From a virus, in IMG/VR virus record IMGVR_UViG_3300042868_001942, positions 1 to 28,015 of that record: 28,015 nucleotides of DNA. The stretch is one strand, 5' to 3'. Every line of letters starts with the position of its first letter. The stretch's first letter is position 1. Shown piece by piece: positions 1 to 7,352 of this stretch. The notes below the pieces were generated by a model that saw nothing but the letters and a program-made list of their open reading frames with translations, did no database searches and was not told the DNA's origin. Position numbers and translations under genes: made by a program.

Positions 1-235
1 CGTTAAAGTTTGCAAGCACATTCGGATCAAGAGGATTGTCAAAGTTAGCATTGTTAAAATCAAAGATATTGCCTAGCAATTTATTATTGTTAGCAGTGCC
101 GGGCAATACTATTGTCTTTGTAAAGCTGGTGCTTTTGCTATCTAGGTTTTGTAGATCATCAATGGCATAAGTAATCTGGTTGCTTAAGCCTTGCGTCAAA
201 TCAAGTTCATATCCTTCAATAAATATTCTAGTCAT
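1..235 (-). CDS. Virion (probably tail/baseplate) protein, N-terminal part
   Basis: The gene starts with ATG at 235 and runs off the left edge, so only about 78 N-terminal residues are visible. The protein opens MTRIFIEGYELDL and continues with a stretch ending LDSKSTSFTKTIVLPGT, followed by an Asn-rich FDFNN segment. I recognise this pattern from tail or baseplate proteins of Bacteroidota phages, but I cannot name a domain. It begins one base after the stop of the 376-residue gene upstream of it (on the minus strand), so the two are almost certainly cotranscribed. Function as a tail structural protein is inferred from context only. The rest of the gene lies outside the window. Confidence 0.6.
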   Translation of the reverse strand, partial: MTRIFIEGYELDLTQGLSNQITYAIDDLQNLDSKSTSFTKTIVLPGTANNNKLLGNIFDFNNANFDNPLDPNVLANFN

Positions 236-236
236 G

Positions 237-1367
237 TTATCTTAATTGGCTAAAGCGTGTTTGATTGATGTCAATATCTACCTCAAAAACTCTTAATCTA
301 TTATTGACATATTTGCTATATTCAAAATTTGTATTCTTAATCAATACTGGATAAAAGTAACCATCCAACTCAAAAAAGACTTGAGGTGAGTCAATTAATT
401 CTGCAAGCCATTCAAATTGACTATCTGTTGGCGCATTCATTGTAAGCTTATAGTTATGGTCTTTCTTATTTAGAAAGTTCACCTTGTTATCAACATACTT
501 TTTATTGGCATCAAAATAGCTAACAGATGAGGCACCTAAAGTGTAGTCTCTTTTTTCAAATGTCTTTCTTTGTACCTCCATTGATAGCCTAGATGCTAGA
601 TCAAACTTGGCAGAGTCAAACATGCCTAGGTGATTCATAAAATGTAGGTTGTAGCTAGTGTATTTAGGATTGCACTCCAAATTAACTCTATATGTGCTAG
701 TCCCTAAAGTAATGGTGTAGTATTTAACAGATGATGTGATCACGGCAGTAGGGTTGTTTAATGCCGGCGATCCTACGTTAAGCTGCGCAAAAGCCTTAGT
801 GCCTCCAAGAGAATAAGTAGTGTCTGCAATCTTTACATTGCTAAAATTATAAGTTGACACAACCATTCCGCTCACATCCTTTGCACCTATATAGATATTG
901 TCACCTAGTGCTGCATTTATTTCGTTTGGCCTATTGCTTAATGCTTTGCCATTGTAAGCGCTTAAATCTGCCACTTTGCGCTCAAATGTAGGAGCCACAA
1001 AATTGTAAGCAGTCACATTGCCACTAGCTAGGTTTAAATAAGTCACGCCGCTATATTCCTCACCGATCCTATATTGATAAGTCTGTGCTATTTGTCCGCT
1101 TACATTTGGCTCGCACATTAATACGTTTGTGTTAGGTGTTAGCCACTGGTAAGTCATTGTGTTTCTTATAATTGGCCCAGCGTCAAAATACCCTATGCCG
1201 GTCACTGGCTCTGGGTAAATCTTAACTCTTACTTGTTGCGCTCCGCCAACGTAAAGATCAACAACATATTTCAAGTCTGGACTTGATATGTTTGAATCAA
1301 ATATATGCCAAAGCGTGTCTTGCACCGATGGACTGCCACTTGGATAACCTAAGTTTGTTATTGCCAT
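237..1367 (-). CDS. Virion protein, probably tail/baseplate, 376 aa
   Basis: This 376-residue protein has no signal peptide or membrane segment. It is rich in Asn, Tyr, Thr and Val with alternating hydrophobic residues, as in beta-rich virion proteins. The C-terminal half carries a lysine-rich patch (near KFDLASRLSMEVQRKTFEKR) and aromatic-rich strands near residues 325-350. The ATG at 1367 sits on the final base of the preceding 218-residue gene, a stop-start overlap typical of coupled translation. It lies downstream of the tail-chaperone pair and upstream of another structural-type gene, so a role in the tail or baseplate is likely. No enzymatic motif is visible, and the family assignment is context-based. 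Confidence 0.6.
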   Translation of the reverse strand: MAITNLGYPSGSPSVQDTLWHIFDSNISSPDLKYVVDLYVGGAQQVRVKIYPEPVTGIGYFDAGPIIRNTMTYQWLTPNTNVLMCEPNVSGQIAQTYQYRIGEEYSGVTYLNLASGNVTAYNFVAPTFERKVADLSAYNGKALSNRPNEINAALGDNIYIGAKDVSGMVVSTYNFSNVKIADTTYSLGGTKAFAQLNVGSPALNNPTAVITSSVKYYTITLGTSTYRVNLECNPKYTSYNLHFMNHLGMFDSAKFDLASRLSMEVQRKTFEKRDYTLGASSVSYFDANKKYVDNKVNFLNKKDHNYKLTMNAPTDSQFEWLAELIDSPQVFFELDGYFYPVLIKNTNFEYSKYVNNRLRVFEVDIDINQTRFSQLR

Positions 1368-2023
1368 TATTTATTACTTTTATTCAAATTAATTCTCTCA
1401 AATGTGATCACAATGTCCGATCCAACCGCCTCTGCCATCTTAACCTCAAAATTCTCAAAGGTCTTGTTAAAAGCATCCGTAAAATAATTTGTAGTCTTTA
1501 CTCCAAATCTTTTAATTAAATAAGCTAAAGTATCAACTTGCCTATCAATTAAAGATCCTTTTTTGCTAAAGCTTACCCCTATTTTTTCGCCGCCTTTGCC
1601 TAAAGCCTTGTCATTCATCACACTTGTAATCTTCGCCTTCCCACTCTGTATGTATCTTTTTAGGGATGCTCGGCCGCTCTCTGGCATGCCATAGTTCTTG
1701 TATTGATATGGTGAATTAGGTGCATTTTTTGAACTATTGACACCTTTTACACCCTCATTGGGATAGTCAAAATAGTCCAGCATCCTTAGTCTAAAAGTAG
1801 TAACACCATTTTGCTCAATGACTTCTGGGATCATATTACTAAGCAATTCACCACTGCCGACTACGCCTTTATTGTTACCAAAGTAACTAATATTTTTTAG
1901 TAACTCTTCGCCATATTGCTCAAGCACGCCATTGACTACACCAAACTCCATGATCTCTGTGCCACCTAGATCGCCACCTTGGCTAAGAAAATCCGCTTGT
2001 GCTTTGTTTATATTGATGCTCAT
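1367..2023 (-). CDS. Head-tail joining / neck-type protein (HK97 gp10-like pattern)
   Basis: The protein has 218 residues. A central segment, GSGELLSNMIPEV, followed after an acidic beta-rich stretch by LDYFDYPNEGVKGV, resembles the 'sGxL...DYxxYxNxGvxG' pattern of HK97 gp10-like tail-completion proteins, which help form the head-tail interface. An N-terminal helix (EQYGEELLKNISYF) and a basic middle region (about residues 115-150) follow the same plan. It overlaps the end of the frameshifted chaperone frame by 41 nt and abuts the 376-residue gene. The gp10-like label is my pattern recognition; another neck or baseplate role is possible. Confidence 0.55.
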   Translation of the reverse strand: MSININKAQADFLSQGGDLGGTEIMEFGVVNGVLEQYGEELLKNISYFGNNKGVVGSGELLSNMIPEVIEQNGVTTFRLRMLDYFDYPNEGVKGVNSSKNAPNSPYQYKNYGMPESGRASLKRYIQSGKAKITSVMNDKALGKGGEKIGVSFSKKGSLIDRQVDTLAYLIKRFGVKTTNYFTDAFNKTFENFEVKMAEAVGSDIVITFERINLNKSNK

Positions 2024-2267
2024 CTAGTTGCTTTTTACTTTTTAAATAGGACAAATCGTTAAGAAACTGAATAACTGATAAGTCATAAACTTGATCTAAA
2101 GGTATATTTTCAAACTCGCTTACTTGCTTCGCATTGAATACCCACCCCCAATTGCTTGCAAAATTTTCCTCAATTGTTGCACTCTTTTTTTGTCCAGCTT
2201 CCTCAAGTTCATCTGCGCCGTCAAACAATCCATCGTATTGTCCGTTGAAGCTTTTAAGACTTGATAA
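1983..2267 (-). CDS. Tail assembly chaperone, frameshift extension (gpT-like part)
   Basis: This frame has no convincing start of its own; the first in-frame start is a TTG at 2228. It stays open back to the T9 run of the 0-frame gene. A -1 slip after the codon ending at 2267 would add 94 residues, starting LSSLKSF, to the first 164 residues of the upstream protein and give a product of about 258 residues. The extension contains NWGWVFNAKQVSEFENIPLD, then FLNDLSYLKSKK. This compact helical type is seen in the C-terminal halves of frameshifted tail chaperones in Bacteroidota phages. Lambda gpG/gpGT is the classical parallel: the short and long forms coat the tape measure during tail assembly. 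The frame also overlaps the next gene by 41 nt. Confidence 0.62.
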   Translation of the reverse strand, partial: LSSLKSFNGQYDGLFDGADELEEAGQKKSATIEENFASNWGWVFNAKQVSEFENIPLDQVYDLSVIQFLNDLSYLKSKKQLDEHQYKQSTSGFS

Positions 2268-2758
2268 AAAAAAACCATTGCGAAATATCCGTGCTTAAAA
2301 TTTGCTTGTCTCATATCGTTTGCATATTCCTCATGCTTTGATACATCGTACTTAAGCTTGACAAAATTAAACTTTCGCCAGCTCCATTCCATAGGTGTGC
2401 AAATGCTAGCTAAGATATTGTGCATGTTAATAATAGGATCGTCTTTGCTAAATGTCAAAACCTCAATATATCGCCCAGTGTTAAATGGAGGCTTTATGTC
2501 AAAGTTTAAATGATACACTTTGTTATTTGCATAAATGATAGGTCTAGGCTTTGCCATTGTCGCCTCATTTACTTTAACATCAAATGCTTTTTGTAGCTTT
2601 TGACACAAGACTGCAAACTTTTTTATTGGCATAGCATCAATCTCTGCCTCGCTTTTATCAAGCAATACTTGCACTAACCTAGTCGCTTTTAACAACTCAT
2701 CTGTCTCAAGTGTTGCTATGCTTTGTAGCTTTTGGAATTTGTCAATAGTTAACTTCAT
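2120..2758 (-). CDS. Tail assembly chaperone, 0-frame product (gpG-like)
   Basis: This 212-residue protein is predicted mostly helical at the N-terminus (MKLTIDKFQKLQSI..., residues 1-70). A middle section (YHLNFDIKPPFNTGRYIEVL, about residues 77-96) is followed by NMHNILASICTP. I know this arrangement, a gating Tyr/Ile strand and then a short helix with an 'H-N-I-L-A-S' core, from Bacteroidota phage tail chaperones. The gene begins 19 nt after the large-terminase stop. It overlaps a second frame, offset by -1, across 2120-2267, with a slippery T-run at 2266-2274. Both features support a lambda G/GT-like pair. A chaperone directly behind the terminase is unusual, so the assignment rests mainly on the overlap architecture. 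Confidence 0.6.
   Translation of the reverse strand: MKLTIDKFQKLQSIATLETDELLKATRLVQVLLDKSEAEIDAMPIKKFAVLCQKLQKAFDVKVNEATMAKPRPIIYANNKVYHLNFDIKPPFNTGRYIEVLTFSKDDPIINMHNILASICTPMEWSWRKFNFVKLKYDVSKHEEYANDMRQANFKHGYFAMVFFYQVLKASTDNTMDCLTAQMNLRKLDKKRVQQLRKILQAIGGGYSMRSK
2267..2273 (-). other. Candidate -1 ribosomal slippery heptamer (T TTT TTT)
   Basis: Read on the minus strand, the 0-frame codons are GTT TTT TTT TAT, so the last seven T of the T9 run (run at 2266-2274) form a textbook X-XXY-YYZ heptamer in phase. A -1 slip continues TTA TCA AGT and enters the 1983-2267 frame. Just downstream are two weak hairpins: ACAAT/ATTGT, and AGCTTC/GAAGCT with a longer loop. Either could stimulate slippage. 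The run could instead cause polymerase slippage or be a sequencing length error. Confidence 0.6.
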
Positions 2759-2777
2759 ACTTTATTAAATATATTTA

Positions 2778-3944
2778 TTAGATAACATGGTACTTGCCCA
2801 CTTGTTTATGATCAATACGGCATTTGTTAGCCAAGGCCAAAGCAATCACGCAGTCATCATGAAAGCCTTGCGGTGCAGAGTAACGCACGCCAGTAGGTGT
2901 GAATGTGTATTCAAACACCTCCAACTCTTGCTTAATCGGGCCATCTGGATAGCTGATTGACTTAGTTTGGATCGCGCTGCTTAGTGACTCAAGCAATTGC
3001 TGCTTGCTTGTAGCCGTAAACTTAAAGCCGTGCATCTGTGTGAACTTCTTTTGTAACTCTTCAACTATGGCATCACCTACACCAGTGCTATCAATTACGA
3101 TAGGCAGATTCTTTGGCAATCTTAAGATTGTCTCTTTAGTCTGCATCCAGTCTTTTTGAAAGCGCTCAAAGTGTACCACATTGCCTTGCTTGTCCATGCC
3201 TATGATCACTGACCAGTCAACAGACTTAGCTAAGTCAATACCATAATAAGCAGCTATGCCTTTTGTTTCTTTTGTGCATGCATAGATGAAATCGCTACCA
3301 AAAGGGTTGGCTGCATTTTCCATTGGATCGGCCATGTACTCTTGCTTGAATACCACTGCTGGTAGTTGTGTTGCTGCTGCGTCAATTTCAGTGGGATCAA
3401 TGTGTGGATTGTCATAGGTAGTAAATTTAAAAGATTCCCAGTTAGGCTCACCGCCACGCATAAACATGCTATAAAAATAGTTCTTGCCTCTTGGAGTGCT
3501 TAAAAATATAGCCTTGCCTTTGTAGTCAGTAAGTGTAGGTCTTATTGAATTATTCCAGCCATCCTCTAGATTTGGAATATAAGATGCCTCATCTATGATC
3601 ACCAAATGGTATTTAGTACCACGCATTGCATCAAGCCTTTCACCAGTATAAAAGCGAACAGATCCGCCAGTGACAAAGTCAATAAGCAAATCTGTCTCAT
3701 TCTTTTTATAAACCTTGTCTGGCAATATCTTGCAAATCTCTTTAAAAAACATCTTGCCAAGCTGATAGGTTGGCGTGATGTATGCAACATGTTGTCTCTT
3801 CAATCCGGTCTCAATAGATATGTTTTGACTGATCAATGACTTGCCAAACCTTCTACCACACATCATCACTCTAAAACGAGCCTCCGAGTCAAGCACTTGC
3901 TTTTGTGCTGGGTGTGGCTTAGGTAGTTTTATGTCAAGATTCAT
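2778..3944 (-). CDS. terL: Terminase large subunit (DNA-packaging ATPase/nuclease)
   Basis: This is the packaging motor: an N-terminal ATPase that drives DNA into the prohead at the portal and a C-terminal RNase H-like nuclease that cuts the concatemer. Visible motifs are Walker A CGRRFGKS (29-36), Walker B LVIIDEA (114-120) with catalytic Glu119, and the coupling motif LSTP (148-151). The nuclease acidic residues lie in GIDLAK (Asp237), IDSTGVGD (Asp285) and FHDD (363-364). At 388 residues it is on the short side for the family but all motifs are present. It overlaps the small-terminase gene by 11 nt, as expected for a TerS-TerL pair. Packaging strategy cannot be deduced from this alone. Confidence 0.95.
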   Translation of the reverse strand: MNLDIKLPKPHPAQKQVLDSEARFRVMMCGRRFGKSLISQNISIETGLKRQHVAYITPTYQLGKMFFKEICKILPDKVYKKNETDLLIDFVTGGSVRFYTGERLDAMRGTKYHLVIIDEASYIPNLEDGWNNSIRPTLTDYKGKAIFLSTPRGKNYFYSMFMRGGEPNWESFKFTTYDNPHIDPTEIDAAATQLPAVVFKQEYMADPMENAANPFGSDFIYACTKETKGIAAYYGIDLAKSVDWSVIIGMDKQGNVVHFERFQKDWMQTKETILRLPKNLPIVIDSTGVGDAIVEELQKKFTQMHGFKFTATSKQQLLESLSSAIQTKSISYPDGPIKQELEVFEYTFTPTGVRYSAPQGFHDDCVIALALANKCRIDHKQVGKYHVI

Positions 3945-4362
3945 ACTTGATTGTGATTGTTTCTATGTTTGTATTTTCAGTAGTTGCGCGATCAGTCATG
4001 CCAAGTGCATTCTTTGCATAGAAAATTGCTTTGCCTTCATTTGCTACAATATCAATAGCCAATGACTTAAACATAAATACTATCCTATTAGCAACCTCAT
4101 GATAAGGATGCGTAGGATCTTGTCTTATTTTCCAAAGGCCCATTCTTGTGTAAAATTCAAAGTCATGCTTTCTTAACCAATGATCTAAGAAATAGTCAAT
4201 CGTTGGCACAAAGCGATCTCTAATTTCAACAATCTTGCCCGATCCAGTTGCCACTTGCTTTTGGCCCTCCATGCAATTATCACAATACGCAAAGGCCAAC
4301 TCCATCAATTTATCTTCATCAATGTCTTTGAACTTTTTAGTCACGCTTTCTCTTATTTCCAT
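3934..4362 (-). CDS. Terminase small subunit-like protein
   Basis: The 142-residue protein lies directly upstream of, and overlaps by 11 nt, the large terminase. It has the layout of Bacteroidota phage small terminases: an N-terminal helical part with Cys27/Cys30, then PTIDYFLDHWLRKHDFEFY, and a C-terminal stretch ending GKAIFYAKNALGMTDR, close to the 'aiFylKN..gW.D' signature. Small terminases bind the phage DNA at the packaging site and recruit the ATPase-nuclease. The classical N-terminal HTH is not obvious to me. Confidence comes from position plus the C-terminal signature. Confidence 0.75.
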   Translation of the reverse strand: MEIRESVTKKFKDIDEDKLMELAFAYCDNCMEGQKQVATGSGKIVEIRDRFVPTIDYFLDHWLRKHDFEFYTRMGLWKIRQDPTHPYHEVANRIVFMFKSLAIDIVANEGKAIFYAKNALGMTDRATTENTNIETITIKYES

Positions 4363-4952
4363 AATTTTATATTTTTAGTGCCATCACGATAGCCTCTTAT
4401 GTCGGCTTCATGCTGCGCCCAATTATTTTGTAATAGTTCGGTTTTGTTATACCCATATTCATCACCAGATGCATGACCGCCTATATGCTCGGCAAGGCAG
4501 TCCATCACATAGTAAGTATTAAATCCAGCTATGTTGGCCCTCTCACAATAGTCCAGATCAATAGGCCCATAAGGAAACATGGACTCATTAAAGATGCCGA
4601 TCTTATCAACTACCTTCATACTAAGTAGCCAATTGCTTATGATGTGCTGACTCTTTATGCCACGCCTTTCTCTGTCCAAGCTGCTTGCAACAATGCCGGC
4701 ATCTGGGTAAGTCTGCAATGCCTCAACCTTTTTAGCAAGCCAGTTGTCCGGCTCAATGATGTCATTTGCTAGATAAGCAATCGCATCATAGCCATCCACA
4801 CCAGCAATGTCAATAGCTTCATTCATTGCGTTGGCTATGCCTTCTGTATCAATTAAGATAGTTTCTGCATAATAGCCAGTCTTTGTGCAATTATCTATTA
4901 TGACTGATCTAGGTCTTTTGCCATAAATCAAGCCAGCTATTAATACTCTCAT
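4353..4952 (-). CDS. GT-A-type glycosyltransferase-like protein
   Basis: The 199-residue protein resembles family-2-like glycosyltransferases, which transfer a sugar from a nucleotide-sugar donor. Residues 1-7 (MRVLIAG) form the first strand. YLANDI (60-65) occupies the place of the metal-binding DxD-type turn, here Asn-Asp. An acceptor-side segment contains FPYGPIDLDYCERA (126-139) with Asp132 and Asp134, and HIGG (156-159) follows near the end. It overlaps the small-terminase start by 10 nt and abuts the acyltransferase gene, making it the last member of a sugar-modification cassette. It is shorter than most GT2 enzymes and may need a partner. Donor, acceptor and target are unknown. Confidence 0.62.
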   Translation of the reverse strand: MRVLIAGLIYGKRPRSVIIDNCTKTGYYAETILIDTEGIANAMNEAIDIAGVDGYDAIAYLANDIIEPDNWLAKKVEALQTYPDAGIVASSLDRERRGIKSQHIISNWLLSMKVVDKIGIFNESMFPYGPIDLDYCERANIAGFNTYYVMDCLAEHIGGHASGDEYGYNKTELLQNNWAQHEADIRGYRDGTKNIKLWK

Positions 4953-5438
4953 TTAAAATATGTTTTTGCCTATTTCCTTTGCTGGATTGCCAGCATACTT
5001 TGTTGCATGTGTAGTGTGTAGCTTTCTTGTCACCACGGCGCCCATACCAATCATGCATCCTTTAGCTATGATTTGCTTTTGATGGATCACTGCATTAAGT
5101 CCAATGTTGCAGCCATCACCGACAATAGTATGGCCACCAATCTTTGCACCGCAACTGATCGTCACATTGTTACCGATCACGCAGTCATGACCTACATGTG
5201 AATGCTTAAGCATCCAGACACCAGCACCGATTATTGTCTTGTCAATTGTGCCGGCATCAATAGTCACATGACCAGTGATCACGCAGTCATCACCGATCAC
5301 AACTTCGCCTACTGGTGCATTCCAGAATAGCTTATGCTCTGCTGGCTCACCGATCACACAATATGGCCCGATGTAAACATTGTCACCTAGTGTGACATTT
5401 GGCCCTACAATGGCCGTCTTATGAATGAATGTACTCAT
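4953..5438 (-). CDS. Left-handed beta-helix (hexapeptide-repeat) acyltransferase
   Basis: Imperfect hexapeptide repeats run through most of the 161 residues: IHKTAIVGPNVTLGDNVYIG, then VIGDDCVITGHVTID, HVGHDCVIGNNVTISCGAKI and GDGCNIGLNAVI. A closing YAGNPAKEIGK is typical of O-acyltransferases of the LpxA/sugar acetyltransferase superfamily. The His pair in LKHSHVGHD is a candidate catalytic site. Such enzymes acylate sugars on nucleotide-linked or surface glycans. It sits between two glycosyltransferase-type genes, so it probably acts on the same glycan. It overlaps the next upstream gene by 20 nt. The acyl donor and acceptor cannot be told from sequence. Confidence 0.85.
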   Translation of the reverse strand: MSTFIHKTAIVGPNVTLGDNVYIGPYCVIGEPAEHKLFWNAPVGEVVIGDDCVITGHVTIDAGTIDKTIIGAGVWMLKHSHVGHDCVIGNNVTISCGAKIGGHTIVGDGCNIGLNAVIHQKQIIAKGCMIGMGAVVTRKLHTTHATKYAGNPAKEIGKNIF

Positions 5439-5661
5439 TGAATGTTTTATATACGTTAACTAAAAATGATCCCACGCATGCACCACATCTGCCGTTGTAT
5501 GTGTAGTACGGATCTTTTGTGCGCATGACTTCTATAAGTTCGTTTTGGATCTCATGTGTAAATCCAACCAGTTCACCGGTTGTCTTGAACAGATCATAAA
5601 AATGCTTATGCCTTAACAAGGTCTGCAAATGCTGATCGTCTAGCTTCATTAATTCGCTCAT
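5419..5661 (-). CDS. Small conserved-type phage protein with Cys motif
   Basis: I chose ATG 5661, giving 80 residues starting MSELMKLDDQHL. A longer frame back to 5718 lies entirely within the upstream glycosyltransferase; ATG 5649 is also possible. The protein is helical and acidic at the N-terminus. It carries NGRCGACVGSFL near the end, with a CxxC pair that could bind zinc or form a disulfide. It overlaps the glycosyltransferase stop by 56 nt and the acyltransferase start by 20 nt. I do not recognise a function; it may serve the sugar cassette or be an unrelated virion or packaging factor. Confidence 0.6.
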   Translation of the reverse strand: MSELMKLDDQHLQTLLRHKHFYDLFKTTGELVGFTHEIQNELIEVMRTKDPYYTYNGRCGACVGSFLVNVYKTFNEYIHS

Positions 5662-6631
5662 GATTGTATTTGTTTTTTGCCCACTCAAAAAGATTATTGC
5701 CCATCTTGATCCTTTCATCTGGGTTGTTTACTAAGTATGATAAATGCTTAAACCAGTCTGCTTGATTTTTTACCCATAGCACTGGTGCATCTTTGTCTAG
5801 GTTGTATGGCTCAACATCACTCACTATCACTGCCACTCTTTTAGCTGCTGCCTCAAGTAGCTTTAAATTGCTTTTGCTCGCATGCCATGGTGACTCTTGC
5901 AAAGGCACAACCATAATGTCTGCATGTTTAAAATGCTCCATGTAATTGCTTGGCAGTTCGCTTATAAGTTTTCTATTAGCTAACTTGCCGCCATTCGTAA
6001 ACATTGAGTGTATCTTATCCCAGTATGATTTGCTCACTGGATCTGTGTCAGTATATCCGCCAAGCACCATCTCAATGTCTTTTAATGCAGTCAGTCTTTT
6101 AAAAGGATTTGCAAGCAACTTAATGTCCTCTAGGTGTGTAGATCCGCCGGCCCAAAAGATACGAGTCTTGTCGCTTTCGTATTTGTCACCATTGTATTGA
6201 TGCTCACCATAAGGTATGCAGTTAGGCAGTATTAATACTTTCTTGTTGTACTTGCTCACTTTGTCAGCGATCCTTTCATTTGTGCAAGTCACAAGATCAG
6301 CATTAAAAATGTTGTTAATGATCCGCTTTTTGTGCGCCTCATAGCCATAATACAACGGATGATTGTATGGCAATTCCCAGTCATCATCCAGATCCATCAC
6401 TACTTTAAAGTGCTGCTTTGTTTCATCCCAATCTGTATCAAATTGACTGAATCTGTTGTATAACAAAATATCAAATTGCCTCTCTTCAAGGATCTCTTTT
6501 GTAGGTACATTGCACACATGATTGTAAGAGTCTGGCATAAATGCTAAAGGCAGCATGACTCTATGCCATCCGCAACCGCTTAGCTTTTGTGTGATGCCAA
6601 GTACTTGTATGATCTTAGCGTCCTTGTCCAC
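5606..6631 (-). CDS. GT-B glycosyltransferase (group 1/GT4-like)
   Basis: The 341-residue protein has a two-domain GT-B layout. The N-terminal domain has IIQVLG as its first strand, a GCGWHRV turn, and an acidic VVMDLDDDW segment (78-85). The C-terminal domain has RIFWAGGSTHLED (157-169), then IMVVPLQES (239-247) and SKSNLKLLEAAAK (252-264), the nucleotide-sugar site where GT4 enzymes carry their E-x7-E element. The start is GTG at 6631, overlapping the preceding 40-residue gene by 17 nt; no nearby ATG preserves the first strand. This is the first gene of the sugar cassette (5606-6631, then acyltransferase, then GT-A-like). Likely targets are a virion protein or host surface glycan, both inferred. 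Confidence 0.82.
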   Translation of the reverse strand: MDKDAKIIQVLGITQKLSGCGWHRVMLPLAFMPDSYNHVCNVPTKEILEERQFDILLYNRFSQFDTDWDETKQHFKVVMDLDDDWELPYNHPLYYGYEAHKKRIINNIFNADLVTCTNERIADKVSKYNKKVLILPNCIPYGEHQYNGDKYESDKTRIFWAGGSTHLEDIKLLANPFKRLTALKDIEMVLGGYTDTDPVSKSYWDKIHSMFTNGGKLANRKLISELPSNYMEHFKHADIMVVPLQESPWHASKSNLKLLEAAAKRVAVIVSDVEPYNLDKDAPVLWVKNQADWFKHLSYLVNNPDERIKMGNNLFEWAKNKYNHERINEARRSAFADLVKA

Positions 6632-6737
6632 GATATGGTTTGGGTTTTGGTGAGTGCTTGTTGTAGCTTTTTTTTGCTGATCCTATTTTGCGTTTGCCAA
6701 ATGTGACCTTGCGTGAGTCATTGCTTACTTTTGCCAT
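6615..6737 (-). CDS. Small basic phage protein ending YRGQGR
   Basis: This ORF encodes 40 residues from ATG 6737: MAKVSNDSRKVTFGKRKIG, then a Lys/Pro-rich linker and the terminal PYRGQGR. I recognise this pattern from tiny basic proteins of Bacteroidota phages with unknown role. The charge suggests nucleic-acid or ribosome contact, which is inference. It overlaps the gene upstream by 13 nt (start 6737 versus stop 6725) and the GT-B start by 17 nt, so translation is probably coupled. Confidence 0.65.
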   Translation of the reverse strand: MAKVSNDSRKVTFGKRKIGSAKKSYNKHSPKPKPYRGQGR

Positions 6738-6970
6738 GATATGAATAATTGTTTAAATTGATCAAAAGTTAAATTCACAACATAAGCATCGCCATCACAC
6801 ACAATCTCTGTGTACTCTTTGCCTTGCTTAAAATTGCCACATGCATAGTCAATGTTAAAAAATAAAAACTCAACCTCTTCTAGATCGCTGAATTTATATT
6901 CAACACCTAATTCACTAAATAAGATTGTGTCACTATTGTGACAAAGGATCGGCAAGAGTACTGGTTGCAT
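6725..6970 (-). CDS. Hypothetical 81-aa acidic protein
   Basis: The protein starts at ATG 6970 and has 81 residues. It is acidic, with many aromatics (LEEVEFLFFNIDYACGNF) and a C-terminal VNLTFDQFKQLF helix. No signal, membrane segment or known motif is visible. It overlaps the following basic 40-residue gene by 13 nt. Function unknown; small accessory proteins of this kind fill the interval between the sigma-like gene and the sugar cassette. Confidence 0.6.
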   Translation of the reverse strand: MQPVLLPILCHNSDTILFSELGVEYKFSDLEEVEFLFFNIDYACGNFKQGKEYTEIVCDGDAYVVNLTFDQFKQLFISWQK

Positions 6971-6982
6971 AATTATTTTATT

Positions 6983-7108
6983 TTAGTCCATCCATTTTCC
7001 GTGCATTCTTAAATGCCAAAATCTGTGCTTTAATACTTCAATAATTAATTGCCAAAAAGTATCTGTTTCATATACTCCGGCTTTTACTATTAGTTTAAAG
7101 TTTGCCAT
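6983..7108 (-). CDS. Hypothetical 41-aa protein
   Basis: From ATG 7108 the frame encodes MANFKLIVKAGVYETDTFW and continues to LRMHGKWMD, 41 residues. It begins 3 nt after the stop of the membrane-protein gene and fills the only gap in this compact operon, which is the main reason to accept it. The residues are basic and Trp/His-rich at the C-terminus. No family is recognised. Confidence 0.5.
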   Translation of the reverse strand: MANFKLIVKAGVYETDTFWQLIIEVLKHRFWHLRMHGKWMD

Positions 7109-7111
7109 ATA

Positions 7112-7351
7112 TTATTTGATTTTTTGTCCAATGAATCCAGCACCAAAGATAATACAAATAAATTGTGAATATTCAATCGGCATGAAATATAAAAGCACTG
7201 CCGTCCAAACGCTTAAGCATGTCACGCAGTCAAAAGGCTTGATCCTTTTTTCAAAAGGGATTTGCCATACCTTTTTTATAACATAAACTATTTTGGCCAC
7301 GTTCACGAAATAATACGCAAAAAAGAAAGCCGCTAGAATGATTGTAAGCAT
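7112..7351 (-). CDS. Small membrane protein with CVTC motif
   Basis: The 79-residue protein has an N-terminal hydrophobic helix (about residues 3-23), a basic loop (IPFEKRIKPFDC), and two further hydrophobic stretches around 45-56 and 62-75. Cys42 and Cys45 (DCVTCLSVW) sit at the start of the second segment. It probably spans the inner membrane two or three times. Membrane proteins in this early position can act in superinfection exclusion or host takeover, but that is inference. It sits one base after the 68-residue gene and 3 nt before the 41-residue gene. Confidence 0.65.
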   Translation of the reverse strand: MLTIILAAFFFAYYFVNVAKIVYVIKKVWQIPFEKRIKPFDCVTCLSVWTAVLLYFMPIEYSQFICIIFGAGFIGQKIK

Positions 7352-7352
7352 G

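Noticed and set aside
3254-3839. Short ORFs within the large terminase
   Set aside because: Out-of-frame shadows of a protein that has all terminase motifs.
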